Position numbers and translations under genes: made by a program. Shown in pieces: positions 25,009 to 33,439 of a stretch of 64,000 nucleotides of DNA. Source of the DNA: Agromyces sp. CF514 (GTDB lineage: Bacteria > Actinomycetota > Actinomycetes > Actinomycetales > Microbacteriaceae); NCBI RefSeq assembly GCF_900113185.1, contig NZ_FOZD01000001.1, positions 1,364,001 to 1,428,000 of the forward strand, in the 5' to 3' direction. The notes below the pieces were generated by a model. That model did no database searches. It had not been told where the DNA came from and saw nothing but the letters and a program-made list of their open reading frames with translations. Every line of letters begins with the position of its first letter. The first letter of the stretch is position 1.

Positions 25009-26767
25009 GCACCCGCCCCCGGAAGCACCCGGGCCGGCGGGCGGCGGCGGTGCCGATGGCCCAGGCCACGGCAGCCGACTCGGGCGCGTGCTGCGGCCGG
25101 TGCGCGCGGTCTTCGATCGACGGACCCTGAAGTCGGATGTCTCGTCGGGGCTCGTGCTGGGCCTCGAAGCCGTTCCCGACGGGCTCGCCGCGGGCCTGCT
25201 GGCGGGCGTCAACCCGCTCGCGGGCCTGTACGCCTACCTGTTCGGCATGGTCGGAGCGGCGTTCGCGACCGGGAGCATGTTCATGGCGGTGCAGGCCACG
25301 GGCGCGATGTCGCTCATCGTGGCCGACAGCGGCCTCGAGACGCGCACCGACCCCGACCGGGCGCTGTCGACCCTCGCCCTGATGACCGGGGTCGTGATGA
25401 TCGTCGCGGGCCTGCTGAACGCCGGTCGCCTGCTGCGATTCGTGCCGACGGCGGTCATGACCGGCTTCATCACCGCGGTCGGGGTGAACATCGTCCTCGG
25501 CCAGCTCGCCAACTTCACCGGCTACGCGGCCGAGGGTGCGAATCGCGTGACGCGCACCTTCGACCTGCTCCTGCACGTCTGGCGCATCGACCTGCCGACG
25601 ACGGCGGTCGGGTTCGTGACCGTGGCGCTCATCGTCGTGCTGCAGCGCACGGGGCTGCGCGCGCTCGGCCTCGTCGTCGCCATCGTGCTCGGCTCGGCGC
25701 TCGCCGCGGCGCTCGACGCCTGGTTCGGCGCGTCCGTCGTGACGCTGCAGCAGCTCGTGCAGGTGCCGGTCGGGCTCCCGGCGCCCGTCCTGCCGAGGCT
25801 CGACGACGTGCTCTTCCTGCTCGTGCCCGCGGTCTCGCTGGCGTTCGTCGGGCTCGTGCAGGGTGCCGCGGTCGCGGCGGCGTTCCCGAACCCCGACGGC
25901 CGCCCGGTTCCCGCCTCGCGCAACTTCCTCGGGCAGGGCACGGGCAACCTCGTCGCCGGGTTCTTCCAGGGCATGCCGGTCGGCGGCTCGATGTCGGGCA
26001 CGGGGCTCATCGTCGCGGGCGGGGCGAAGACGCGGCTCGCGCTCTTCGTCGCCGGCGCCGTCATGGCGATCGTCCTGCTGCTCTTCTCCGGGATCGTCGG
26101 ACTCGTCGCGATGCCCGCGCTCGCCGCCCTGCTCATCGTGGTCGGATTCGGCGCGATCAAGCCGGCGCGTGTGAACTCCGTCGCGCGGTCGGGCATCTTC
26201 CCGCTCACGATCATGGCCGTCACGTTCGTGCTGACGCTCCTGATCCCGTTGCAGTTCGCGGTGCTGGTCGGCGTCGCGCTCGGCATCGTGCTCTACGTCG
26301 CAGACCAGTCGAACTCGATCCGCGTGCGCCAGCTCGAGCTCGTCGACGACGGCCGCATCCGGGAGCTCGACCCGGTCGACCACGTCGGGCCGCATCAGGT
26401 CCTCGCGCTCCAGCCCTACGGCAGCCTCTTCTTCGCGAGCGCGCCGCATTTCGAATCGCAGCTTCCGACCGTCGACGGGCGCAGCGTGCGCTCGGTCGTC
26501 GTCCTGAGGCTGCGCGGCATCGACCAGCTCGGATTCTCCGCGATCGAGGTGCTGAGACGCTACGCCGGCGACCTGGAGGCATCCGGATCACGCCTCGTGC
26601 TCGTCGTGTCGAACGACCGGGTGATGGAGCAGCTCGAGCTCACCGGCCTCGCGAGCGAGCTCGGCGACCACGGCATCGTGCGCGGAACCGAGTGGATCGG
26701 CGCGGGCGTCCGCGAGGCCGTGCACGAGGCGCGCGCCTGGGTGCGGGCCGACCCGGATCGCCCGTGA
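24998..26767 (+). CDS. SulP-family anion permease with STAS domain
   Basis: A 589-residue SulP transporter. A Pro/Gly-rich N tail is followed by the sulfate-transporter core (LKSDVSSGLVLGLEAVPDGLAAGLLAGVNPLAGLYAYLFG, then FLGQGTGNLVAGFFQGMPVGGSMSGTGL), with about a dozen hydrophobic segments. A STAS domain occupies roughly residues 470-585 (VVVLRLRGIDQLGFSAIEVLRRY). Substrates in the family are sulfate, bicarbonate or dicarboxylates. Its start lies within the AI-2E gene, so the two are translationally coupled, suggesting joint function. Confidence 0.88.
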   Translation: MPTEHPPPEAPGPAGGGGADGPGHGSRLGRVLRPVRAVFDRRTLKSDVSSGLVLGLEAVPDGLAAGLLAGVNPLAGLYAYLFGMVGAAFATGSMFMAVQATGAMSLIVADSGLETRTDPDRALSTLALMTGVVMIVAGLLNAGRLLRFVPTAVMTGFITAVGVNIVLGQLANFTGYAAEGANRVTRTFDLLLHVWRIDLPTTAVGFVTVALIVVLQRTGLRALGLVVAIVLGSALAAALDAWFGASVVTLQQLVQVPVGLPAPVLPRLDDVLFLLVPAVSLAFVGLVQGAAVAAAFPNPDGRPVPASRNFLGQGTGNLVAGFFQGMPVGGSMSGTGLIVAGGAKTRLALFVAGAVMAIVLLLFSGIVGLVAMPALAALLIVVGFGAIKPARVNSVARSGIFPLTIMAVTFVLTLLIPLQFAVLVGVALGIVLYVADQSNSIRVRQLELVDDGRIRELDPVDHVGPHQVLALQPYGSLFFASAPHFESQLPTVDGRSVRSVVVLRLRGIDQLGFSAIEVLRRYAGDLEASGSRLVLVVSNDRVMEQLELTGLASELGDHGIVRGTEWIGAGVREAVHEARAWVRADPDRP

Positions 26768-26771
26768 GGGC

Positions 26772-26805
26772 GCCGCGTCCCGTCGCATGCGCGGCGGGAC
26801 GCGGC
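26772..26805. terminator. Bidirectional terminator between SulP and peroxidase genes
   Basis: GCCGCGTCCCG pairs perfectly with CGGGACGCGGC (11 bases) across a 12-base loop containing CGCATGCG, which can form its own stem. It begins five bases after the SulP stop and ends 15 bases before the peroxidase stop. Confidence 0.7.
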
Positions 26806-26819
26806 ATCCGCTCTCCGGG

Positions 26820-28361
26820 TCAGGCGAACAGCGTGTTGACCGCGCCGCCGTCGATCGGCAGGCCCGATGCCTTGATCAGGTCGGTGATCTCCCACTTGCC
26901 GTCGACGGGCGAGACCTTCTCGAAGAGCGGCACGCCGCCGACGACCTCCTTCGCCGGTGTCCAGTGCGGGTCCCGGTTCAGGTACGAGAACGCGTCGCCG
27001 CGCAGCAGGCCGGAGAACACCGCGGCGACGATCGTCGAACCGACCGCGCCGAGGTGCTCGCCGTCGGCCTGCTCGGCCGCCTCCTTCAGGATGTAGACCC
27101 AGAGCGACTCCTCCATGGGGTCGAGGTCCTCGATCGGGCGGATGTGCAGCGCGTGGGCGACCTCGGTGGCCGGGGGGAGCTCCATGCGCCAGCCTCGCCG
27201 GATGTTGAGCTCCGCGAGCGGGTTCGGCGTCGGCCCGCCCGGAATCGTGAAGACCGACTTGCTGAGATGCGTGTCGACCTTGTGCGCCATCTGCGGGAAG
27301 GGACCGCCCGACGACGGGAAGTCGAAGAACCAGTCCCACTGCAGCGAGTGCCGGTCGGGCAGCGGCGAGCCGCCGCGCAGGTCGGGCGGACCGGGCACGG
27401 GCACGCTCGGCTGGGTGACTCCGGGCGTCGAGAAGATCGGCTTGCCGAACTGCTTGCCGACGCCGCCCTGCAACGGGAAGTTCAACTGGTACTCGGCACG
27501 GATCATCGAGTGGCCGAAGCGGTACGCCGCCGTCGAGAACTCGACCGGCATGAACGGGTTCTCGCTCCAGTCGTAGACGTCCTTCAGGCCGTAGGTCACG
27601 GTGTAGAACGGACCGTCGCCATCGCCGGCGTCCTCGTCGAACGAGATCGCGGACGCGAACACCGAGGGTGCGACGATGCGCGAGACGAAGTCGTTCCAGA
27701 CGACGTACTGGTAGAACCACACGGTGATGCGCTGGGCCTCGACGAACAGGTCGCGGCCGGACTGCACGGTCGGGTCCGCGGCATCCGCCAGCTTCTGCAG
27801 CGTGCTGTTGTGGGCCAGGACGAACGCGAGCTGCAGTTGCGAGACGATGCGGTTCTCGTCGTTGCGCGGATCGCCGATGAGCGCGATGCCCTCGTCGTTG
27901 CGCTGCACGTCCTGCTCCTTCGGGGACTCGCCCCGGCCGATCTTGAGGAATCCCGCGTAGCCGTCGTGCAGCACGCGGGTGTGATCGTAGAGATAGGGCT
28001 GGTCGTCGGGCCCCCGGCCGTAGAGGCTGTCGAGGTCGAACCTCGGCGAGCGGAAGTTCTGCAGGCCGTCGGGGTCGTTGTGCCTGGTCAGGCTGGACTG
28101 CGGGTCGAACGTGATGTCGTGATCGATGAACTGTCCGAGGTAGGTGTACCCGACCGGGGTCAGGCTGTCGGCAGGCTCGTCGTCGGTGAACATCTCGTCG
28201 ATCGCGAAGGTGCGGATCGCCTGGGCCTTCTCGGCGTCGGTGGCCCCGGGCGGGGACCAGGTGGTGTACCCGCGGCCGAACAGGCGACCGAAGCGCCCGT
28301 CGTGACTGCGGGAATGCGGGACATTGAGCGGCACGATCGAGTGCGCGTTCGCGTGTTGCAT
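26820..28361 (-). CDS. Haem peroxidase of the cyclooxygenase/animal peroxidase superfamily
   Basis: A 513-residue peroxidase. The distal histidine is His81 in LGQFIDHDITFDP, the DPRNDENRIVSQLQLAFVLAHN block (about 164-185) is the superfamily DxRxNExxxL motif with the catalytic Arg and the HN pair, and the proximal haem ligand is His284 in YRFGHSMIRAEYQ. No signal peptide or membrane anchor is evident, unlike animal myeloperoxidases. GGAGGG lies about nine bases before the ATG. Bacterial members oxidise halides or fatty acids; this one could make oxylipins or act against peroxides, but the substrate is not readable. Confidence 0.88.
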   Translation of the reverse strand: MQHANAHSIVPLNVPHSRSHDGRFGRLFGRGYTTWSPPGATDAEKAQAIRTFAIDEMFTDDEPADSLTPVGYTYLGQFIDHDITFDPQSSLTRHNDPDGLQNFRSPRFDLDSLYGRGPDDQPYLYDHTRVLHDGYAGFLKIGRGESPKEQDVQRNDEGIALIGDPRNDENRIVSQLQLAFVLAHNSTLQKLADAADPTVQSGRDLFVEAQRITVWFYQYVVWNDFVSRIVAPSVFASAISFDEDAGDGDGPFYTVTYGLKDVYDWSENPFMPVEFSTAAYRFGHSMIRAEYQLNFPLQGGVGKQFGKPIFSTPGVTQPSVPVPGPPDLRGGSPLPDRHSLQWDWFFDFPSSGGPFPQMAHKVDTHLSKSVFTIPGGPTPNPLAELNIRRGWRMELPPATEVAHALHIRPIEDLDPMEESLWVYILKEAAEQADGEHLGAVGSTIVAAVFSGLLRGDAFSYLNRDPHWTPAKEVVGGVPLFEKVSPVDGKWEITDLIKASGLPIDGGAVNTLFA

Positions 28362-28500
28362 GGCTCTCGCCCTCCAGAGTGGGGCCCGCGCGCTGCGACG
28401 GCACGCGTCGCCATCACGGCATCTACGGGGTGAACACGGCGAGCGTACGACCGAGATGAGGAATGCTCATCAGTGCTCCCACTGATGCCCGAGGCCCCGC

Positions 28501-29874
28501 CTAGAACCAGATGCTGAGGTGCGGCGTGCGGGGCGCCGCGAAGAGCCGGTCGGCCAGCGCGACCGAGCCCGGCGAGAGCTCCTCGATGCGTCCGGCGCGG
28601 GCCAGCACCGAGGGGCGCACGCCGCCCAGGTACACCGAGCCGAGCTCGCGCACGTCGAGCCGCAGCCCGTGCGCGGCCTGCGCACGGGAGCGTCGGCCCG
28701 AACGCGACGCGCTGCCCGGGGCATCCGGGACCTCGCCGCTGCGCGCCTCGTCGGTGCGGCGCACTTCGGCGCGCCCGTCGCCCGACACGTCGAGCACGAA
28801 GCCGCCCGACGCGTGCCCGAGCGGGTCGGTCACCTCGAGCGTCAGCGTGCCCGATGCGCCGTACTCGCGAGCCGAGAGCGCCACGACCGGGTCGAGCACG
28901 CGCAGCCAGAGGTGGTCGACGATGTCGTGCATCGACGCCGCACGCGGGTCTTCGAGCAGCCACGGCAGCGGTTCGTCGACGCTGCGGAGGCGCGCGCGGA
29001 CCTCGGTCACGAAGTCCTGCTCGACGAGGAACCGCCACAGCGCGCGTTCGGCATCGTCGCTCGCGGCCACGAGCAGGTCGCACTCGACGACGCCAGGCAC
29101 GTTCGGCTCGCGGCTGATCGTGTAGGCGACGAAGCCCTGCGGCTGGCCGGACGCGTCGTCGTAGCGCGCGACGCGGATCGCGCGCGACCCGGCGCTCTCG
29201 GGGTCGAAGAGCCCGAGGTGGCGCTCGAGGAACCCGGGCCACCGATCGATCTCGCCGGGCGTGCGGGAGACGGCGCGACGGGCGATCGCCGGGGCCTTGG
29301 CGATGAGGTCGGCCGGCTCGACGAACTGCACGCGCCCCGGCGATTCGGGTCCGATCCACCGCACGCGGCGGCGGTCGACGACCACGGTGGCCGCGGATGC
29401 CGCCGGCCCGAACCCGTAGCGCCCGTAGATCGTGGCCTCGGTCAACGTGAGCATCGCGAGCGCGGCGCCGGCCTCGCGCGCATAGCGCAGCTGCGCCTCG
29501 AGGAGTGCGCGGGCGATGCCGCGCCGACGGTGCGTCGGGGAGACCGTGACGCCGCTCACGGCCCAGGCGTCGACGCTGCGACCACCGGGCACGCTGAGAC
29601 CCGACGGCCAGCCGTCGACCGTCGCGACGGGCACCGCGGCGTCGTGCGCGGTCGGATCGTAGACCGCGCGCACGTTGCGCTGCCTGGCCACCTGCAGCGA
29701 CCGACGCAGCTCGGGCGCCTCGGGGCGCGCGTGATGGAACCCGCGGGTCTCGGCCTGCACCCAGGCAAGCAGGGCGGCCTCGTCGTCGTGGTCGACCTGC
29801 CGGTAGTCGAGCCCCTGACCTCGCAGGGCGTCGATCGCGGACTGATCTGCCGGGATGCTGCGGGGATCGAACAT
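28501..29874 (-). CDS. Eis-type GNAT N-acetyltransferase
   Basis: A 457-residue protein with the three-part Eis architecture: a GNAT domain with the acetyl-CoA loop VTVSPTHRRRGIARALLEAQLRYAR (about 110-134), a second degenerate GNAT domain, and a SCP2-like C-terminal domain. The chain ends LSIWF; in Eis proteins the terminal carboxylate of Phe is the catalytic acid, and this Phe is conserved. Mycobacterial Eis acetylates aminoglycosides and peptides. TACGCT stands six bases before the ATG, with no Shine-Dalgarno. It is divergent from the cNMP/TrxR-like gene. Confidence 0.85.
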   Translation of the reverse strand: MFDPRSIPADQSAIDALRGQGLDYRQVDHDDEAALLAWVQAETRGFHHARPEAPELRRSLQVARQRNVRAVYDPTAHDAAVPVATVDGWPSGLSVPGGRSVDAWAVSGVTVSPTHRRRGIARALLEAQLRYAREAGAALAMLTLTEATIYGRYGFGPAASAATVVVDRRRVRWIGPESPGRVQFVEPADLIAKAPAIARRAVSRTPGEIDRWPGFLERHLGLFDPESAGSRAIRVARYDDASGQPQGFVAYTISREPNVPGVVECDLLVAASDDAERALWRFLVEQDFVTEVRARLRSVDEPLPWLLEDPRAASMHDIVDHLWLRVLDPVVALSAREYGASGTLTLEVTDPLGHASGGFVLDVSGDGRAEVRRTDEARSGEVPDAPGSASRSGRRSRAQAAHGLRLDVRELGSVYLGGVRPSVLARAGRIEELSPGSVALADRLFAAPRTPHLSIWF

Positions 29875-29922
29875 CGTCCCAGCGTACCCACGGCGACCCG
29901 CGTTCAGGGGTGCCGACCATCA

Positions 29923-29952
29923 TTGACGGTCCGGTCGCGGCGTCGATACGTT
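29923..29952 (+). promoter_or_regulatory. Promoter of the cNMP/TrxR-like flavoprotein gene
   Basis: TTGACG (29923-29928) and TACGTT (29947-29952) are 18 bases apart, which predicts a transcript start near 29959. This lies downstream of an in-frame GTG at 29910 and supports the later GTG at 30018 as the true start. Confidence 0.6.
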
Positions 29953-30017
29953 CGCATGGTGCGAGCGAGCGGCGAGGCGATGACGAGACCCGGAACGACG
30001 GCGGCGGCGGTGCCCGC

Positions 30018-31766
30018 GTGATCACGGTCGAGGTGCTGCGGGCGATCCCGATCTTCGCACCGCTGCCGGCCGAGGCGCTCGGCTACCTGGCCGGAGCCGT
30101 CGAGGACATCCGGCTCGTGCCGGGGGAGTACTTCGCCCACGAGGGCGACGAGCGTGCCCTCTTCGTCGTCGTCGAGGGCGGCGCAGAGATCACCAAGATC
30201 GTGAACGGCGACGAACGCGTCATCGGCACGCGAAGGCCCGGACAGTTCTTCGGCGAGGTGCCGATGACCCTGAGCACGCCCTTCCCGGCGAGCGGGCGGG
30301 CCGGCCAGGCGTCGCGCATCATCAAGCTCGACACCGGCGCGTTCTACACGCTCGCCGCCATGGCGCCGTCGGTCCCGGCGCGAGTCGCCTCGCTCGCGCG
30401 ACGCTACCTCGACTCGCTGCAGGTCATCGCCGCCGAGGTGCCCGAGACCGACATCCGACTCCTGGGGCCGCGCAACGAGGCGAGGACGCACCGCATCGCA
30501 CGCTTCCTGACCCGCAACCAGGTCGCGTTCGAACGCGTCACGATCGAGATGCCGCTCGATCCCTCGCCCGCCGAGGTCGCCACGCCGGGCGGCACGGGGC
30601 GCGGTGGGTCAGAGCACGGTGGGGCGGATGCCGCGGCATCCGGATTCCCGGTGCTCGAGACCTCGGGCGGGGTGCGACTCGTCGACCCGGGCATGCGCGA
30701 GGTCGCCGTCGCGGTGGGACTCGACGTCGAGCCGGCCGCGGCCGAGTACGACGTGGTGATCCTCGGTGCCGGCCCCGCCGGTCTCACGGCCGCCGTGAAC
30801 GGCGCGGCGGAGGGCCTGCGCACTGTGGTCATCGAGGCCCTCGCGCCCGGCGGCCAGGCCGGCACGTCGACGCGGATCGAGAACTACACGGGGTTCCCGT
30901 TCGGCATCTCGGGCGACGATCTGGCGAGCCGGGCGCTGAAGCAGGCCAAGCGCCTCGGCGCCGAGATCGTCGTGACGCGCACGGTCGAGACGATCCGCCC
31001 GGCGGGCGGGCCCGGGCCGGGCCCCGACGGCGGCCGCGGTGCCGGCCACGAGATCGTGCTCGACGGCGGCGACACGCTGCGCGCCTCGGTCGTGATCGTC
31101 GCGACGGGCGTCGAGTGGCGCGACCTGCCGGTGCCCGGAGTGGAGCGGTTCCTCGGCAACGGCGTCTACTACGGCGCCGCGCGCAGCGACGCGGCCGTGG
31201 CCAAGGGCGCCGACGTGTGCATCATCGGCGCGGGCAACTCGGCCGGACAGGCCGCGCTGTTCTTCTCGCGGCACGCGCGCTCCGTCACGATGCTCGTGCG
31301 CGGCCCCTCGCTCGAGGCGAGCATGTCGCGCTACCTGATCGACCAGATCGAGTCGCACGGGGGCATCGGGGTCGAGACGGGCAGCGAGGTCGTCGGGCTG
31401 CACGGCACCGACGGACTGACCTCGGTCGACGTGGCCGACCGGGCCGCGGGCACGACCGTCGAGCGCCCGTTCACGGTCGTCTTCGTGATGATCGGCGCCG
31501 ATGCGGTGACCGGGTGGCTGCCGCCCGAGGTGGCGCGCGACGGGCGCGGCTACATCCTGACGGGCCCGGATGCCGCGGCGAGCGGATCCTGGCCCGAGGA
31601 GCGCCGCCCGTTCGCGCTCGAGTCGAGCGCGCCGGGCGTGTTCGCGGTGGGCGACGTGCGGTCGGGCTCGGTCAAGCGCGTCGCGGCCGGCGTGGGCGAG
31701 GGGGGCATGGCGATCGCGTTCGTGCACCAGTACCTGGCGCTGCCGCGCGCCGGTGTGCCGGACTGA
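30018..31766 (+). CDS. Three-domain flavoprotein: cNMP-binding domain, thioredoxin-fold domain, thioredoxin-reductase-like domain without CxxC
   Basis: A 582-residue fusion. Residues about 5-125 form a cyclic-nucleotide-binding (Crp-like) domain (VPGEYFAHEGDERALFVVVEGGAEITK, RRPGQFFGEVPM). Residues about 145-225 look like a cysteine-free thioredoxin/glutaredoxin fold (RTHRIARFLTRNQVAFERV, then GVRLVDPGMREVAVAVGL). The rest is TrxB-like with two dinucleotide motifs (GAGPAGLTAA, GAGNSAGQAA) and C-terminal FAVGDVRSGSVKRVA. The redox CxxC of true thioredoxin reductases is replaced around NGVYYGAARSDA. It may be a regulated NAD(P)H oxidoreductase for another electron acceptor. Confidence 0.85.
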   Translation: MITVEVLRAIPIFAPLPAEALGYLAGAVEDIRLVPGEYFAHEGDERALFVVVEGGAEITKIVNGDERVIGTRRPGQFFGEVPMTLSTPFPASGRAGQASRIIKLDTGAFYTLAAMAPSVPARVASLARRYLDSLQVIAAEVPETDIRLLGPRNEARTHRIARFLTRNQVAFERVTIEMPLDPSPAEVATPGGTGRGGSEHGGADAAASGFPVLETSGGVRLVDPGMREVAVAVGLDVEPAAAEYDVVILGAGPAGLTAAVNGAAEGLRTVVIEALAPGGQAGTSTRIENYTGFPFGISGDDLASRALKQAKRLGAEIVVTRTVETIRPAGGPGPGPDGGRGAGHEIVLDGGDTLRASVVIVATGVEWRDLPVPGVERFLGNGVYYGAARSDAAVAKGADVCIIGAGNSAGQAALFFSRHARSVTMLVRGPSLEASMSRYLIDQIESHGGIGVETGSEVVGLHGTDGLTSVDVADRAAGTTVERPFTVVFVMIGADAVTGWLPPEVARDGRGYILTGPDAAASGSWPEERRPFALESSAPGVFAVGDVRSGSVKRVAAGVGEGGMAIAFVHQYLALPRAGVPD

Positions 31767-31903
31767 GCGTGCGCGCCGGGAGGGTCGGCGGCGACGCGGT
31801 GCGCGTGCCGACGGCCGGAGCAGACCCGGCGGGCGGTGCGACCGTCGACGGCATCGGGCTCGCGGCGTAACGAGCGGGCGATCGTGCGCGAGGATTGGGG
31901 CCT

Positions 31904-33019
31904 ATGAGTACCCGGATCGTCTTCGCACCCGACTCGTTCAAGGGCACCGTCGATGCCGCCGACGCGGCCGCGGCGCTGGCACGCGGCTGGCGCCGCGAGC
32001 GGCCCGGCGACGAACTCGTGCTGCGGCCCATGGCCGACGGCGGCGAGGGAACGCTCGACGCGTTCGCCGCCGCGGTTCCGGGTGCCGAGCGAATGCCGAT
32101 CACGGTCGCGCCGCCCGCACCCGGGACGCTTCCGGTCGATACCTCGTGGCTGCGCCTGCCCGACGGCACCGCGGTCGTCGAGCTCGCCGCGACGTGCGGC
32201 ATCGTCCTGGTGCAGCCGCAGCAGCCGCTCGACGCCCACACGCGAGGGTTCGGCGAGGCGATCGCCGCGGCGCTCGACGCCGGGGCCACGCGTCTGCTGC
32301 TCGGACTCGGCGGCAGCGCCTCGACCGACGGCGGATCGGGCGCGCTCGGGGCCCTCGGCGCGCGGATCCTCGACGGCGACGGTCGACCCGTGCCGCTCGG
32401 CGGCCGCGGACTGGCTGCCGCGGCCTCGGTCGACCTCTCGGGGCTGCGCGCGCTGCCGCCGGGCGGCGTGCTGATCCTCGGCGACGTCACGAACCCGCTG
32501 CTCGGCCCGTCGGGGGCCGCGGCCGTGTTCGGGCCGCAGAAGGGTGCCGACGCGTCCGACGTCGCATCGCTTGAGGCTGGCCTCGCCCGGTTCGCCGGCG
32601 TCGTCGCCGACGTGGTCCGGGGTGACGAGGCGCTCGCCGACGCGCCCGGCTCGGGCGCTGCGGGCGGTACGGGCTTCGGCCTGCTCGCCTGGGGAGCGAG
32701 CATGGGCGCCGGTGCCCGGCTCGTCGCCGAGGCCGTCGGGCTCGCCGACGCCCTCGCCGGTGCCGACCTCGTGATCACGGGCGAAGGTCGATTCGACGGC
32801 CAGTCGGAGGCGGGCAAGGCGCCGACCGAGGTCGCGGCCCTCGCACGCGCTGCGGGAGTGCCGGTCGCGCTCGTCGCCGGTGCCATCACGGCGGATGCCT
32901 CCGCGTTCACGGCCTCCGCCTCGCTGAGCGAACTGGCCGGGTCGGGGGCGGCGGCGATGGCCGAACCCGTGCACTGGCTCGAGGAGGCCGGCTCGGCGCT
33001 CGCGCGCGGCCGCGCCTGA
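31904..33019 (+). CDS. glxK: Glycerate kinase
   Basis: A 371-residue glycerate kinase of the GlxK/GarK type, which phosphorylates glycerate to 2-phosphoglycerate with ATP. The diagnostic N terminus IVFAPDSFKGTVDAADAAAALARGW, MADGGEGTLDAF, LGLGGSASTDGGSGAL and the late DLVITGEGRFDGQSEAGKAP are all present. The ATG at 31904 is preferred to a GTG three codons upstream because the family N terminus starts there. No glyoxylate or tartronate gene is nearby. Confidence 0.92.
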   Translation: MSTRIVFAPDSFKGTVDAADAAAALARGWRRERPGDELVLRPMADGGEGTLDAFAAAVPGAERMPITVAPPAPGTLPVDTSWLRLPDGTAVVELAATCGIVLVQPQQPLDAHTRGFGEAIAAALDAGATRLLLGLGGSASTDGGSGALGALGARILDGDGRPVPLGGRGLAAAASVDLSGLRALPPGGVLILGDVTNPLLGPSGAAAVFGPQKGADASDVASLEAGLARFAGVVADVVRGDEALADAPGSGAAGGTGFGLLAWGASMGAGARLVAEAVGLADALAGADLVITGEGRFDGQSEAGKAPTEVAALARAAGVPVALVAGAITADASAFTASASLSELAGSGAAAMAEPVHWLEEAGSALARGRA

Positions 33020-33049
33020 CTTCGCGCGGCCGTTCGCGGTCGCTCAAAT

Positions 33050-33079
33050 TTGACTTGTTCTAGTGATAACTAGAACAAT
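33050..33079 (+). promoter_or_regulatory. Promoter and internal 20-bp operator of the GntR/DUF1648 operon
   Basis: TTGACT (33050-33055) and AACAAT (33074-33079) are 18 bases apart and predict a transcript starting at or next to the GTG at 33086. Between them, at 33057-33076, lies the perfect palindrome GTTCTAGT-GATA-ACTAGAAC. An operator filling the promoter spacer is the usual layout of an autorepressed GntR (YtrA-type) gene. Confidence 0.75.
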
Positions 33080-33085
33080 GAATGC

Positions 33086-33439
33086 GTGATCATCCGTATC
33101 GACCCCGCCTCGAGCACCCCGCTGTTCGAACAGCTCGCGCGTGCCGTGCGCGGCGAGATCCTCGCGGGCCGCGTCGCGGCCGGTGAGCGCCTGCCGGCCG
33201 CGCGCGACCTCGCGGACTCGCTCGACGTCAACGCGCACACCGTGCTGCACGCCTACCAGACGCTGCGTGACGAGGGCCTCATCGAGCTGCGTCGAGGGCG
33301 CGGCGCCGTCGTGCGCGATGCGGCCCCCAAACTCGAGGAGACCAGGCGCCTCGCCGCCGAACTCGTCACCGCCGCCCGTGAGCGCGGTATCGCCCCAGAC
33401 GCCGTCCTGGCGCTCGTGAGAGAGGAACTCGCCCGATGA
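33086..33439 (+). CDS. GntR-family regulator, YtrA subfamily
   Basis: A 117-residue regulator: a winged helix (LFEQLARAVRGEILAGRVAAGERLPAARDLADSLDVNAHTVLHAYQTLRDEGLIELRRGRGAVV, about 13-77) plus a short C-terminal helical tail with no large ligand domain. That is the YtrA type, usually encoded with membrane or ABC proteins it controls. The GTG at 33086 fits a leaderless message from the promoter just upstream. Its last four bases overlap the DUF1648 gene, so the two are coupled, and the promoter palindrome implies autorepression. Confidence 0.9.
   Translation: MIIRIDPASSTPLFEQLARAVRGEILAGRVAAGERLPAARDLADSLDVNAHTVLHAYQTLRDEGLIELRRGRGAVVRDAAPKLEETRRLAAELVTAARERGIAPDAVLALVREELAR

Noticed and set aside
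29910-30017. An earlier GTG start (29910) for the cNMP/TrxR-like protein
   Set aside because: A TTGACG-18-TACGTT promoter predicts transcription starting downstream of it, and the added 36 residues do not resemble a cNMP domain.
31770-31870. A 34-codon GTG-initiated frame between the flavoprotein and glycerate kinase genes
   Set aside because: No ribosome site or promoter hexamer is placed for it, and the peptide is low-complexity Gly/Ala/Val. The gap of about 137 bases shows nothing else.
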